This document shows, piece after piece, positions 1-8,808 of a DNA stretch of 44,807 nt. The position numbers and the translations under genes are program-made. The DNA comes from an uncultured Anaerolineae bacterium (GTDB lineage: Bacteria; Chloroflexota; Anaerolineae; J036; Brachytrichaceae): positions 1 through 44,807 of the forward strand of contig CALBEF010000041.1 of NCBI GenBank assembly GCA_937927775.1, read 5' to 3'. Position 1 is the stretch's first letter; every line of letters begins with the position of its first letter. Under the pieces are notes generated by a model that had not been told where the DNA came from, did no database searches, and saw only the letters and a list, made by a program, of their open reading frames with translations.

Positions 1-1574
1 TCGCTGCGCCGGTTGCCCAGCTTGTTGCGCGCCTGGGTCGTGTAGGTGCCGCGGTGCAACTCGAAGTACAACTCGCCCGACCACACCAGCGGGTCTTTGA
101 TGTCGGCTTCGCAGCGCGAGAAGAACTCGCCCGGCGCGCGCGACTGCACGCGCGGCAGGCCGTCCACGTCGGCCATGCGCTTGAGTTGCTCCAGCATGGG
201 CAGCGTTGGACCGCCCCCGCCGTCGCCGAAGCCATACAGCATATAGCTCTCGTTGGCGCGCTCATGATCCTTGAAGTCGCGCACATTGCGCGCCACTTCC
301 TCGACGTTCATCATGGCGTTGTAGGTGTCGACCGGCGGGAAGTGCGTCAGCACGCGGCTGCCGTCGATGCCTTCCCAGATGAACGTGCTGCTGGTGGGCT
401 TGTTGAACTGGTTCCACGACAGCTTTTGGGTGAGGAAGTACTTCATGCCCGCGCCGCGAATGATCTGCGGCAGCGCGCCGGAATAGCCGAACACGTCGGG
501 GTTCCAGAACTCGACGCAGGTGAAGCCCAGCTCCTGCCTGAAGAAGCGCTGCCCGAACAGGAACTGGCGCACCAGCGATTCGCCGCCGGGGATGTTGCAA
601 TCCGGCTCGACCCACGTGCCGCCGGCGGGCATGAACTGGCCGGCTTTCGCCTTTGCTTTCATCTTCTCGTACAGCGCCGGGTAGGACTGCTTCATCCACT
701 CCCACTGTTGCGCCTGCGAGCAGGCGAAGATGTAGAAGGGGTAATCGTCCATGTAGCGCAGGGCGGTGGAGAAGGTGCGGTAACACTTGCGTCGCGTCTC
801 GGCCAGCGGCCACAGCCAGGCCGTGTCGATGTGGGCGTGGCCGACCGCCGACAAATTGTGCTGGCCGTCCCCGTTGCGCGCCTTGAAGAACTCGGCGGCA
901 AGCCGGCGCGCGGCGCTCCAGGTGGCGCGATCATCGAGGCGGATGGTGTTCACCATCTGGTTGGCCGTCCACAGGGCCTGGCCGGCGCGCGGTGTGTTGG
1001 CCGGCAGATGCGCCGCCATGTCGGCGATGATGACGTAGTCCCACAACAAGTCCCACGCCGCGCGGTCGAACACGGCGATCTCGGCCTGTTGCAGCAGGCC
1101 CATCAGCCGGGCGCGCAGGTCGCCCTCGCCCAGCGGCACGCCGAACAGGCCGTTGCAGGCCATCTCGATGTAGAGCGTCATCGTCTCGCCGCCGCGCGCG
1201 GATGCGGTGAGGCGATATTCGGGGCGGATCGGCCCGCCCTCGCCGGCTGTGCCGGTGAGGCCCTGCGCTGGCTGGCCGTCCTGCCACACACAGGCTTCGG
1301 AAGTCGAGTCCCACAGCAGGTGCACTTCCTGGCCCTGCCAGGCTTCGGGAATCGTGAGATCGACCTTGAACCAGTGCGTGGACCACAAGGGGCCGAAGGT
1401 TTCGCCAACCTGGGCCGGGCGGTATGTTCCGCGCAAGGCTTCGTCGTAGCTGATCCGGTCGGGCGCTGAATAGACGCTCAACGTGACCGGCGCGCGTTGC
1501 GGGTAGAGGTTGCGTCGCAGCGCGGCGATGAACGCTTGCGCGCGCCGGCGGGTGATATCGGGGTGTTTCAGCAT
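1..1574 (-). CDS. alpha-mannosidase, GH38 (3' end outside window)
   Basis: Retaining alpha-mannosidase of the MAN2C1-like GH38 class, which trims alpha-mannosides with a bound zinc or cobalt ion. The first 524 residues are visible and the gene runs off the left edge; full-length relatives have about 1000 residues. Residues 245-253 read GHAHIDTAW, the metal-binding His/Asp motif. FWNPDVFGY carries Asp360, the expected nucleophile. HRGTYTTQARNKLGNRRS lies at the cut edge and is typical of the family. Residues 1-240 form the N-terminal beta domain of cytosolic enzymes, and no signal peptide is seen. The ATG at 1574 is preceded by GGAG at good spacing. The long plus-strand reading frame over this gene (54-1469) is an antisense shadow. 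Confidence 0.93.
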   Translation of the reverse strand, partial: MLKHPDITRRRAQAFIAALRRNLYPQRAPVTLSVYSAPDRISYDEALRGTYRPAQVGETFGPLWSTHWFKVDLTIPEAWQGQEVHLLWDSTSEACVWQDGQPAQGLTGTAGEGGPIRPEYRLTASARGGETMTLYIEMACNGLFGVPLGEGDLRARLMGLLQQAEIAVFDRAAWDLLWDYVIIADMAAHLPANTPRAGQALWTANQMVNTIRLDDRATWSAARRLAAEFFKARNGDGQHNLSAVGHAHIDTAWLWPLAETRRKCYRTFSTALRYMDDYPFYIFACSQAQQWEWMKQSYPALYEKMKAKAKAGQFMPAGGTWVEPDCNIPGGESLVRQFLFGQRFFRQELGFTCVEFWNPDVFGYSGALPQIIRGAGMKYFLTQKLSWNQFNKPTSSTFIWEGIDGSRVLTHFPPVDTYNAMMNVEEVARNVRDFKDHERANESYMLYGFGDGGGGPTLPMLEQLKRMADVDGLPRVQSRAPGEFFSRCEADIKDPLVWSGELYFELHRGTYTTQARNKLGNRRS

Positions 1575-1654
1575 CGGGGTTCTCCTTCAAACAGGCTGGA
1601 TGTTGGACATGTCGCCCCATTATCTTGTGGAGGGCATGGGGATGCAAATTGCCG

Positions 1655-1715
1655 GGAGTGGTCAGGAGTCAGGAAACAGGAGCCGGGCTTCAGAATACAG
1701 AGCGCGGAGGCAGGG
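1655..1715. repeat. degenerate short-period repeat (CAGAATACAGAGC family)
   Basis: Low-complexity stretch containing GGAGTCAGGAAACAGGAG and CAGAATACAGAGC. The same vocabulary occurs inside the methylase gene near 24385 and, reverse-complemented, inside the amidohydrolase gene near 39620 and before the PTS IIC gene near 36335. It sits in the gap between the divergent alpha-mannosidase and TPR genes. Confidence 0.6.
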
Positions 1716-1757
1716 CAAGAAATGGGCTGGCGTGAGTCATCCCTGTTCGAGTTGCTC

Positions 1758-1763
1758 TATACT
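1758..1763 (+). promoter_or_regulatory. possible -10 box for the TPR gene
   Basis: TATACT lies 20 bases before the ATG at 1784, with a GAGGAG ribosome site between them. No convincing -35 hexamer is present at the right distance, so this is tentative. Confidence 0.35.
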
Positions 1764-1783
1764 GGCCGGCGTCGTGAGGAGCC

Positions 1784-2416
1784 ATGGCAGGGACAAACAC
1801 AACCGCCGGCGCTGAGCCGGCGCAATGGGCAGAGTGGGCCGCCGAGCACTACGAAGACTTCGCGGCGCTGGAACGCGAGTGGCCCAGGATTGCCGACGGC
1901 TTTGCGCAGGCCACCGCGCCGGATACGCGGGACAATGAGTCTATCGTTACCTATACGGTCTCGCTCATGAACTGGTTTATCGCCAGGCGGGACTGGAACA
2001 CAGCGCTTGCGTGGCTGAACGAGGCCGTGGCCGCGTGTCAGGCGCTGGGCGATGACGAGATGCTGGCGGCGATGTACAACCGGGGCGGTCTTCTGCACTG
2101 TCTGCGCGGGGTGCATTCAGAGGGGTTCAACTGGTATGCCCGCGCGCTGCCTCTTGTTGAGAAGCTGAATGACCGCGCAACACTGGCGACACTGGAAGGC
2201 AACCTGGGGCTGTTGGCGGTGGCGCTGGGCGATCGCATGGCCCGGCAGCATCTGAACCGCGCCGTCATGCTCAACGCTCAACTGGGCAACCGCTCGTCCG
2301 ACGCCCAGTTCATCGAGCATGTGCTGGTCACCCTGTTAACCCGGGGCTGGGATGCGGCAGCGTCGCTGGCCGCGATGCGCCTGCGCGCGATTGCCGAAGA
2401 AGCCGGCAACCAGTAG
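1784..2416 (+). CDS. TPR-like helical repeat protein
   Basis: A 210-residue, probably cytosolic protein with no signal peptide or membrane segment. From about residue 60 on it is made of helical pairs with TPR-like spacing of small and aromatic residues (AWLNEAVAACQALGD, NRGGLLHCLRGVHSEG, LEGNLGLLAVALGD). Such repeats usually mediate protein contacts; no enzymatic motif is visible. The start is well supported by GAGGAG five bases upstream. The TAG stop lies inside the left arm of a 29-base palindrome, so the 3' end of this gene was shaped by repeat insertion. Specific function unknown. Confidence 0.7.
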   Translation: MAGTNTTAGAEPAQWAEWAAEHYEDFAALEREWPRIADGFAQATAPDTRDNESIVTYTVSLMNWFIARRDWNTALAWLNEAVAACQALGDDEMLAAMYNRGGLLHCLRGVHSEGFNWYARALPLVEKLNDRATLATLEGNLGLLAVALGDRMARQHLNRAVMLNAQLGNRSSDAQFIEHVLVTLLTRGWDAAASLAAMRLRAIAEEAGNQ

Positions 2417-2441
2417 AGACGTTGCAGTGCAACGTCTCTAC
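2413..2441. repeat. 29-base palindrome, copy 1
   Basis: Perfect inverted repeat with 14-base arms (GTAGAGACGTTGCA and its complement) around one central G. It is identical base for base to the copy at 8040-8068. It starts on the last base before the TPR stop codon and could act as a terminator hairpin, although no T-run follows. REP-like elements with this core are seen in many bacteria. Confidence 0.85.
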
Positions 2442-2543
2442 GCAACGGTTGCGAGGCCGGCCTGCGCCGGCTTTGCCGCGTGTAGCGCGCGGATTTATCC
2501 CGCGCAACGAGCGCGCGCAACGAGCGCGCGCAACGGCTCGGAT

Positions 2544-2639
2544 TGCCCCTGCTGGGACATGCATCCCGCATTTTCCGGTGTGCCAAGTGGCCTGCAAAGC
2601 AGGGCAAGCCCGGCGGCTTGCTCTACAGGCATACCCACA
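2544..2639. repeat. approx. 95-base direct repeat, copy A
   Basis: Begins GCCCCTGCTGGGACATGC and ends CTACAGGCATACCCAC. It matches copy B at 2669-2760 closely, including CGCATTTTCCGGTG and GGCCTGCAAAGCAGGGCAAG. The inner GCCTGC..GCAGGGC part can fold. Confidence 0.8.
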
Positions 2640-2668
2640 CTGCGCGCAACACTCTCTGCCGGGGAATT

Positions 2669-2760
2669 CGCCCCTGCTGGGAAATGCCTCTCGCATTTTC
2701 CGGTGCGCCAATTGGCCTGCAAAGCAGGGCAAGCCCGGCTTGCCCTACAGGCATACCCAC
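2669..2760. repeat. approx. 95-base direct repeat, copy B
   Basis: Second copy of the element at 2544-2639, offset by about 126 bases and slightly shorter (GGCTTGCC in place of GGCGGCTTGC). GGTTCGCCCCTGCTGG-like text also occurs at 9601-9615, which suggests that pieces of the element are dispersed. Confidence 0.8.
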
Positions 2761-2903
2761 CACAGCGTGTTTCATGCGCTGTGCTAACATGGCATGGTTG
2801 CGCGTCATCGATTTGCCAGGCCATTGTCGCGCGACGCGCCATTCCTGAAACGAGAGGAGTTCGGTTCTCCGCGCAACATCAGCCGGCGGAAACCGGAATC
2901 GAG

Positions 2904-5783
2904 ATGAAGTTTATCTTCTACCTGCTGCTTGCCTTCAAGCGCCTGAAGAGCCGCCCCACCATCACCCTGCTGCTTGTCCTCAGCATTGCGCTGAACGTCG
3001 GCGTCCTCGCGTGCATCCCCATGTTCAGCAACGCCGTCAGCCTCAAGCTGATGCAGGACGAGTTGCGCGCCAACAGCCAGCGTTACAACCGGCCATCATT
3101 CGCGGTGCGCGTGTACGCCCAGCCCACGCGCGCGCGCCCGATGACGCTCAGGGACGTGGCCAGCCGGCGCGACTGGCTGATGGGCATCCTGCGCGAGAAC
3201 ATGCGCTTCCCGCTCCAGTCGGTCTACATGCAGTCTGAAAGCCCGACCTACGAGTTGCGCGCCATTCCGGGCGACCCCAGCTTCCGTTACAACCGCGAAG
3301 ATGTGGATTCGATGCGCGTGGCCGTGGTGCAGGACATTGCCGACCACATCCGCATCTTTCAGGGCGCGGAGTACGACGAGAGCGCCGCGCCGGGCGACCG
3401 CATGCCGATCTGGCTCGAGCGCGCCTACGCCGCCGAGCTGGGTGTGCAGGTGGGCGACCGGTATACCATGGGGTCACCCGGCGCCCGGCCCGACAGCCGC
3501 ATCCCGGTGGTCATCGCGGGCATCTGGGAGCCGATCTCGCGCAACGACCCCTTCTGGTACAAGGACCCCATCTTCGACTTTTACAAGTCGTCGCTGACCA
3601 CGCCGGCGCAGTTCGAGGCGCACATCTCCGCGCGCGAGCCGGCCCGCACCTCCTTCAACTTCTGGTACTTCATCTTCGATGAGTCACAGTTGAATCTGGA
3701 TCGCGGCGAGTATTACATCAACGCCATCAACTTCATCGGCCGCGAGGCGCAGCGCCAGTTGCCCGGCGGCAAGATGGATGTTTCTCCCCTGACGGCTCTG
3801 GCAACCGGCCAGGCCCGCAAACAATCCATGCTGGTTGTGCTGTCCGGCTTCGCGGCGCCGTTGCTGGCGATGCTGGTGTATTTCATCGCCTCGGTGTCGT
3901 CGATGGCGGCGCGCGAGCAGCGGCGCGAGATCGCCCTGTTGTCAAGCCGGGGCACGACGCAGGGGCAGGTGCTGGCGATCATCTTCCTCGAAACAGCCTT
4001 GCTGTTGGCGCTGGCCGTGCCGCTCGGTTTGCTCATCGGTGTCGGACTGGCCGGCCTGATGAGCTGGTCGGTCAGTTTCATGCAATTCGAGGTGCGGCGC
4101 GTGCTGCCGGTGTACATCGACTCGGTGGACTGGCGCATCGTCGGCGTCGGCCTGGCGCTGTGCGTGCTGGCGCGCCTCGTGCCCACCTGGCGCAACAGCC
4201 GGGTCAGCATCATCACCCACGAGCGCGAGAGCGCGCGCATCCAGGAGACGCCCATCTTCGCGCGCTTCTTCTTCCTGGCCATCCTGATGGCAGTGACCTG
4301 GTATGCCTACCGGCAGATCACGCTGAAGGGCACGCTGGGTATGGTGAGCTGGCATCTCACCGATGCGTCAAATGACCCCGTGTTGCTGGCCGCGCCCTCT
4401 TTGTTCCTCTTCACCATGCCGTTGCTGGCAGTCGAGTTGTTCTCGGTGCTGATGCGGCCGTTCACGTGGCTGGGGCGCAAACTGCCGTCGGTGACGGCCT
4501 ATCTGGGTTTCATTGGCCTGGGCCGCGAGAGCAGCCTGTTCCGCGCGCCGGCCTATCTGCTCGTCTTGTGCCTGACCCTGGGCGCGTTCTTTGCCTCGCT
4601 GGCCAGGAGCGCCGACACCTGGCTGATCGATCGCCGGCGCTATGAGGTGGGGGCCGATCTCACCTTCAAGCAGGGCATCCTCGACATCACGACGCAGGCC
4701 GGCGGTGGCGGCGGGTTCCCCGGCGGCGGCGCCCTCAGCGGCCCCATTTTCAGCGCCCAGGCTTCGGCCATGCTGCCGATCGAGGAGTATTACAAGATTC
4801 CCGGCGTGGCTGAGGCAACCTGGATGAGCGAGTTCGAGGCCATCCCGCAGGTGCGCGGGGCCAGAAAACTGCGCCTGCTGTCGGTTGACCGGCTTGCGTT
4901 GCCAAAAGTGATGTATTTCCGGCGCGACTTCTCGCGCGAGTCGCTGGGCGGCATGATGAACCAGTTGGCTTCTCAGGCCGACGCCATCATTCTCCCGCGC
5001 GCGGTGTTGACGGCGACCGGCCTCCAGATCGGCGACCCCTTCCCGGTGGACATGATGCTGACGCAGGACATGGCAGCCGCCGGCCTCAAGCCCTTCCGCC
5101 TGGATTTCAAGATTGCCGGCGTATTCGACTATTTCCCCACCGTCTACAACGACAAGCCCGGCGCCCTGGTCAATGCCGATTACCTCGACGCCATGACCGG
5201 CGCGGCGTTCCCCAACGGTGTGTGGATGAGGCTGACGCCGGACGCCGACACTGCGCAGATCGTGGAAGCGCTGAACGCCCTGAACGTGCAGCCGAACCGG
5301 GTCAAGGATCTGGCGGCCATCATCTACGAAGACCAGCAGAAGCTGGAATATGTCGGCATCTTTGGGCTGTTGTCGATCTGTTTCCTGGCCGGCGCGGCGC
5401 TGGCGGCCATCGGCATCCTGGTCTACAGCCTGTCGTCCATCACGGCGCGCTCGCAACGTTTCGCCGCGTTGCGCGCGCTGGGGCTGACTCAGGGCCAGGT
5501 CATGCGCATGATCCTGATCGAGTACGCCTTCACGCTGGCGTATGGCATCGTGGCCGGCACTGCGCTGGGTGTAGCCGCCTCTATGCTATACGTGCCGCTC
5601 TATCCATTGTCCGATGAGAAGGCCCTGCCGGTGCCGCCATTCCGGCCCCTCATCGACTGGCAGGGCGCGGCGTGGCTGGCCGGCTTGATGGCGCTGGCGC
5701 TGGCGATCATCCTCGCCGGCGTTCTGCTCAAGGTGTGGCGCGAGCGCATCTCCGAAGTGCTTCGGATGGGCGCGTGGGAATAA
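2904..5783 (+). CDS. FtsX-family ABC transporter permease
   Basis: A 959-residue membrane protein of the FtsX/MacB permease superfamily. Residues about 17-38 form the first membrane helix. A large extracytoplasmic domain follows to about residue 300. Then comes a three-helix FtsX core containing AAREQRREIALLSSRGTTQGQV, the typical coupling loop. The second half repeats this layout and ends with another core (SSITARSQRFAALRALGLTQGQV). A glycine-rich loop sits near residues 597-612. The reading frame extends upstream to 2352, but that part is repeat DNA; ATG 2904 begins the natural MKFIFYLLLAFKRLKSRP terminus. No ATPase partner is adjacent. Substrate unknown, perhaps lipid or lipoprotein export. 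Confidence 0.85.
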   Translation: MKFIFYLLLAFKRLKSRPTITLLLVLSIALNVGVLACIPMFSNAVSLKLMQDELRANSQRYNRPSFAVRVYAQPTRARPMTLRDVASRRDWLMGILRENMRFPLQSVYMQSESPTYELRAIPGDPSFRYNREDVDSMRVAVVQDIADHIRIFQGAEYDESAAPGDRMPIWLERAYAAELGVQVGDRYTMGSPGARPDSRIPVVIAGIWEPISRNDPFWYKDPIFDFYKSSLTTPAQFEAHISAREPARTSFNFWYFIFDESQLNLDRGEYYINAINFIGREAQRQLPGGKMDVSPLTALATGQARKQSMLVVLSGFAAPLLAMLVYFIASVSSMAAREQRREIALLSSRGTTQGQVLAIIFLETALLLALAVPLGLLIGVGLAGLMSWSVSFMQFEVRRVLPVYIDSVDWRIVGVGLALCVLARLVPTWRNSRVSIITHERESARIQETPIFARFFFLAILMAVTWYAYRQITLKGTLGMVSWHLTDASNDPVLLAAPSLFLFTMPLLAVELFSVLMRPFTWLGRKLPSVTAYLGFIGLGRESSLFRAPAYLLVLCLTLGAFFASLARSADTWLIDRRRYEVGADLTFKQGILDITTQAGGGGGFPGGGALSGPIFSAQASAMLPIEEYYKIPGVAEATWMSEFEAIPQVRGARKLRLLSVDRLALPKVMYFRRDFSRESLGGMMNQLASQADAIILPRAVLTATGLQIGDPFPVDMMLTQDMAAAGLKPFRLDFKIAGVFDYFPTVYNDKPGALVNADYLDAMTGAAFPNGVWMRLTPDADTAQIVEALNALNVQPNRVKDLAAIIYEDQQKLEYVGIFGLLSICFLAGAALAAIGILVYSLSSITARSQRFAALRALGLTQGQVMRMILIEYAFTLAYGIVAGTALGVAASMLYVPLYPLSDEKALPVPPFRPLIDWQGAAWLAGLMALALAIILAGVLLKVWRERISEVLRMGAWE

Positions 5784-5806
5784 GACGTGAGACGAGTGAG
5801 GTGGCT

Positions 5807-6577
5807 ATGATGTTGTCTGAGACGCAATTGAAACAATACCGTGAAGAAGGCTATGTGATCCTGGAGCATCTGTTTGCCCCGGAGGAGATGGATGCTCTGG
5901 CGGCGCGCATTGATCGCTTCGACGAGGCGTACAATGCCGCGTTGTTGCGTTCGCGCAGTGAATTCTCGAATCAGATTGCGAACGAGATTGTGTTTTCGTC
6001 CTATCTGAACTTCAAGGACGCGGAAATCCAGAGGTTCACCGCCGACGAGCGTTTTGTGCGCCTGTCCACGCAACTGCTTGGGCCGGATGTGCGCCTGTAC
6101 TGGGATCAATCCGTTTACAAGCGCCCGGAGGCCCGCCGCGATTTTCCCTGGCATCAGGACAACGGCTACGTGCCGATTGCGCCGGAGCACTACCTGACCT
6201 GCTGGCTGGCCCTGAACGACGCAACGGTGGAGAACGGCTGCATCTGGGTGCTGCCGCGCAGTCATCTGAACGGCGTAGTCGAGCACAGACAGACGCCGAT
6301 CGGCTTGCAATGCTACTTTGGCCCGGACCCCGGCACACCGGTTCCGGTGCGCAAAGGCAGTCTGGTGGCGTTCTGCTCCATGCTGATGCACCGCAGCGGG
6401 CCGAATCAGAGCGCCGGCGTGCGCAAAGCCTATGTCATCCAGTATTCGGTCGAGGGCGCGCGCAATCCGGTTACAGGCGAGGTGTTCAACAACGGCCCGT
6501 TGATTGCCAAAGACGGCCGACCGGCCTACGCCGGCTTCGTGTCGCACCCGGAGCACTCCAACGTTCTGGTCGGCTGA
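5807..6577 (+). CDS. phytanoyl-CoA dioxygenase (PhyH) family protein
   Basis: A 256-residue Fe(II)/2-oxoglutarate-dependent oxygenase. The iron-binding facial triad is visible: His116 and Asp118 in WHQDNG, and His195 in MLMHRSG. Arg206 is a likely 2-oxoglutarate ligand. GCIWVLPRSH is also typical of the family. The length is normal. Start ATG 5807 follows GAGGTGG; a second ATG comes directly after it. It lies 23 bases after the permease, so it may be cotranscribed, but no functional link is evident. The substrate cannot be read from sequence. Confidence 0.88.
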   Translation: MMLSETQLKQYREEGYVILEHLFAPEEMDALAARIDRFDEAYNAALLRSRSEFSNQIANEIVFSSYLNFKDAEIQRFTADERFVRLSTQLLGPDVRLYWDQSVYKRPEARRDFPWHQDNGYVPIAPEHYLTCWLALNDATVENGCIWVLPRSHLNGVVEHRQTPIGLQCYFGPDPGTPVPVRKGSLVAFCSMLMHRSGPNQSAGVRKAYVIQYSVEGARNPVTGEVFNNGPLIAKDGRPAYAGFVSHPEHSNVLVG

Positions 6578-6638
6578 ACGGCGGCGGGCGGCTTCCGACC
6601 GGCGTAACTTTTCGCCGGCCGCGCGCGTCTAACTCTTC

Positions 6639-7022
6639 ATGAGCTACTACTTCAGCAAAACCCTGCATGTGTCATTCGACGACGCCATTGCGCGTGTGAC
6701 GGAGGCCCTCGGCCAGCATGGCTTCGGCGTGCTGACCGATATCGACGTGAAAGCGACGATGAAGAAAAAGCTGAACGTCGATTTTCGCAATTACCGCATC
6801 CTCGGCGCGTGCAATGCGCCCTTTGCGCACCGCGCGCTCGAGCTGGAAGACAAGATCGGCACGATGCTGCCCTGCAGTGTCATCGTGCAGCAGGTCGGAG
6901 ACGCCGTCGAGGTGGCCGCCGTGGACCCGCTGGCCTCGATGGCCGCCGTCAACAATCCCGCGCTGGGCGAAGTCGGCGCGCAGGTTCGCGCTAAACTACA
7001 GGCGGTCATCGACAGCTTGTGA
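6639..7022 (+). CDS. DUF302 domain protein
   Basis: A 127-residue protein matching the DUF302 fold over its whole length. Diagnostic text includes VTEALGQHGFGVLTDIDV, NYRILGACNAPFAHRAL and MLPCSVIVQQ. It is probably soluble, with no signal peptide. The conserved Cys in LGACNAP and the Cys in LPCSV are both kept. The biochemical role of DUF302 proteins is not established; some are found near redox or metal-handling genes. Confidence 0.88.
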   Translation: MSYYFSKTLHVSFDDAIARVTEALGQHGFGVLTDIDVKATMKKKLNVDFRNYRILGACNAPFAHRALELEDKIGTMLPCSVIVQQVGDAVEVAAVDPLASMAAVNNPALGEVGAQVRAKLQAVIDSL

Positions 7023-7145
7023 GCGCAGCCGGCTGACCACCCGCAGATGAGACGACCTTTGCGCAGCTTCTAAACTTGCGGAAGGGTCAGTCTGGGCAGG
7101 CTGCTGGTTTCGCCGCAATCATTCGCAATCATTAAGGAGTGCGCT

Positions 7146-8027
7146 ATGAGTGTTCAGACACAGCTTCCCAGGCGGTTGTACAAGGACGATGTTGAACTGT
7201 CGATTGTCGGGCTGGGCGGCATCGTGGTGTGCGGCGTTCCCCAGGACGACGCCAACCAGATCGTGGCCGAGGCGTTCGATCGCGGCGTGAACTATTACGA
7301 TGTCGCGCCGAGTTACTTCGATGGCGAGGCGGAGATCAAGCTGGGCAACGCCCTGAAGCCGTATCGCAGCCGGGTGTTCCTGGCCTGCAAGACCGAAAAG
7401 CGCGACGCAGCCGGCGCGCAGGCGGCGCTCGACGAGTCTCTGCGCCGCGCGCACACCGACTACTTCGACCTCTACCAGTTCCATGCCGTCACGACCATGC
7501 AGGAGCTGGAGGAGATCCTGGCGCCCGGCGGCGCCGGCGAGGTGTTCCTGAAGGCGAAGCAGGCCGGCAAGGCGCGCTTCCTGGGCGCGTCGTGTCACTC
7601 CGTCGAAGCGGCCATCGCGCTGATGGATCGTTTCCCGCTCGACTCGGTGCTGTTCCCGATTAACTTCGTGAATTTCGCGCAGGGCAACTTCGGCCCGCAG
7701 GTCATCGAACATGCGAAGCGCAAAGGGGTGGCCCGGCTGGCGCTGAAGGCCATGGCGCACCGGCCCTGGCATGAGGATGAGCCGCATACGCATCCCAAAG
7801 CCTGGTACAAGCCGGTCACAGACCGCGCGCTGGCGCGTCAGGCGCTGCGCTTCACGCTATCCCAGGACATCACGGCGGCCATCCCGCCCGGCGACCTCGA
7901 CAACTTCCGCTTTGCCCTGGGGGTAGCCGCCGGCTTCACCCCGCTCAGCGCCGAAGAGCGCGCCGCGCTGCTGGCGACCACCGCCCAGGTCGAGCCGATC
8001 TTCCGCTACCCCGCTGTGGCAGCCTGA
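7146..8027 (+). CDS. aldo/keto reductase family protein
   Basis: NAD(P)H-dependent oxidoreductase of 293 residues with the TIM-barrel AKR pattern. The catalytic tetrad is complete: Asp52 and Tyr57 (DVAPSYF), Lys82 (ACKTEK) and His113 (YQFHAV). NYYDVAPSYFDGEAEIKLG is the usual N-terminal signature. The C-terminal third (QDITAAIPPGDLDNFRFAL) resembles bacterial AKRs that carry a short cofactor loop. Start ATG is six bases after AAGGAG. It is followed by a palindrome that separates it from the convergent Rieske gene. Physiological substrate unknown. Confidence 0.92.
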   Translation: MSVQTQLPRRLYKDDVELSIVGLGGIVVCGVPQDDANQIVAEAFDRGVNYYDVAPSYFDGEAEIKLGNALKPYRSRVFLACKTEKRDAAGAQAALDESLRRAHTDYFDLYQFHAVTTMQELEEILAPGGAGEVFLKAKQAGKARFLGASCHSVEAAIALMDRFPLDSVLFPINFVNFAQGNFGPQVIEHAKRKGVARLALKAMAHRPWHEDEPHTHPKAWYKPVTDRALARQALRFTLSQDITAAIPPGDLDNFRFALGVAAGFTPLSAEERAALLATTAQVEPIFRYPAVAA

Positions 8028-8039
8028 CGCCAATCCGCG

Positions 8040-8086
8040 GTAGAGACGTTGCAGTGCAACGTCTCTACCAGCGCAACGTCTCTACC
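8040..8086. repeat. 29-base palindrome copy 2 plus extra half-arm
   Basis: 8040-8068 is identical to the palindrome at 2413-2441. A further right half-arm (GCAACGTCTCTACC) follows at 8073-8086. It lies between two convergent stop codons (8027 plus and 8088 minus), the right place for a two-way terminator. Confidence 0.85.
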
Positions 8087-8087
8087 G

Positions 8088-8807
8088 TTAGGCGATCACC
8101 GTCCGGCAAAAGGCGTCGTGCGTCTGTTCGTTCACAGCCTCGATGTCGGCGCCGGCGCCATTTTCTGGTTGCGTTGCGGCGATCCAGAAACTGCGACTGG
8201 CTTTGCCCGTTAGGGGAGTCACCGTAAACAGCACAGCCTGCTGCGCGTCGCGCGTCACCCATGCTGCGGAGAGGGGTGACGCAAAGCGCGTAAGCGCGCC
8301 CGGCCCGATGATCGAGCCGGCGATGGCGATGAAGTGATCCATCACGGCCTGGGCCGGCAACTTCCATGCGCGGGTCAGGATCGTCAGCCGCTCATAGCGC
8401 GGGTCCTCAAGCGCCGGCAGGCGTGGAAGCTCGGCGCAGGCATCTGCGTCAAGACAGACCCACACGGCGCCGTAGTGTTCGCGGGTGGCATAGGCCGGCA
8501 CACGGGTCCAGTCGGGAATAACCTGCTCGTCTCCAAGCTCAGGGATGTGGGTGCAACGCCCACCGGCGTTGTAGCGCCAGCGGTGATTGGGGCACACCAG
8601 TTCCTCGCCCTCCGCGCCGCGCATGATCCATCCGCCGGACAGCGCAGCGTCCATGTGCGCGCACACGTCGCGCAGGGCGGCGATGCCACCGTTCATGCGC
8701 GCAATGGCTACCGGCTCATCGAGCACAGAGGCGCCGATCGGCCAGTCTTTCAGGCTGTCAGCAGCAATCACAGCGTGCCAGGCCGATTGCAGGCCGGTGT
8801 CAGACAT
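8088..8807 (-). CDS. Rieske [2Fe-2S] protein, oxygenase-like
   Basis: A 239-residue protein with an intact Rieske cluster site: Cys49-x-His51 (VCAHMD) and Cys72-x2-His75 (CPNHRWRYNAGG). The order resembles the alpha subunit of ring-hydroxylating oxygenases or demethylases. However, the C-terminal catalytic part is short, and the usual mononuclear iron motif (Asp-x2-His-x4-His) is not visible; the corresponding place reads VMDHFIAIAG. It may be an electron-transfer protein or an inactive or reduced oxygenase. Its start is one base from the PhoU stop, so the two are cotranscribed. Confidence 0.8.
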   Translation of the reverse strand: MSDTGLQSAWHAVIAADSLKDWPIGASVLDEPVAIARMNGGIAALRDVCAHMDAALSGGWIMRGAEGEELVCPNHRWRYNAGGRCTHIPELGDEQVIPDWTRVPAYATREHYGAVWVCLDADACAELPRLPALEDPRYERLTILTRAWKLPAQAVMDHFIAIAGSIIGPGALTRFASPLSAAWVTRDAQQAVLFTVTPLTGKASRSFWIAATQPENGAGADIEAVNEQTHDAFCRTVIA

Positions 8808-8808
8808 G

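Larger units (their letters stand above)
2417..2903. other. repeat-rich intergenic region, no gene
   Basis: This 487-base gap holds no convincing gene. It contains the palindrome tail, tandem ACGAGCGCGCGCA units near 2508-2535, and two copies of an approximately 95-base element. Several reading frames cross it only because the DNA is GC-rich. The end of the region before the permease start at 2904 shows no clear ribosome site. Confidence 0.7.

Noticed and set aside
54..1469. 471-codon plus-strand frame at the left end
   Set aside because: The minus strand encodes alpha-mannosidase with HAHID and NPDVFG motifs, so this is its antisense shadow.
2352..2903. N-terminal extension of the FtsX permease frame by 184 codons
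   Set aside because: The DNA is made of palindromes and direct repeats; the natural membrane-protein start is ATG 2904.
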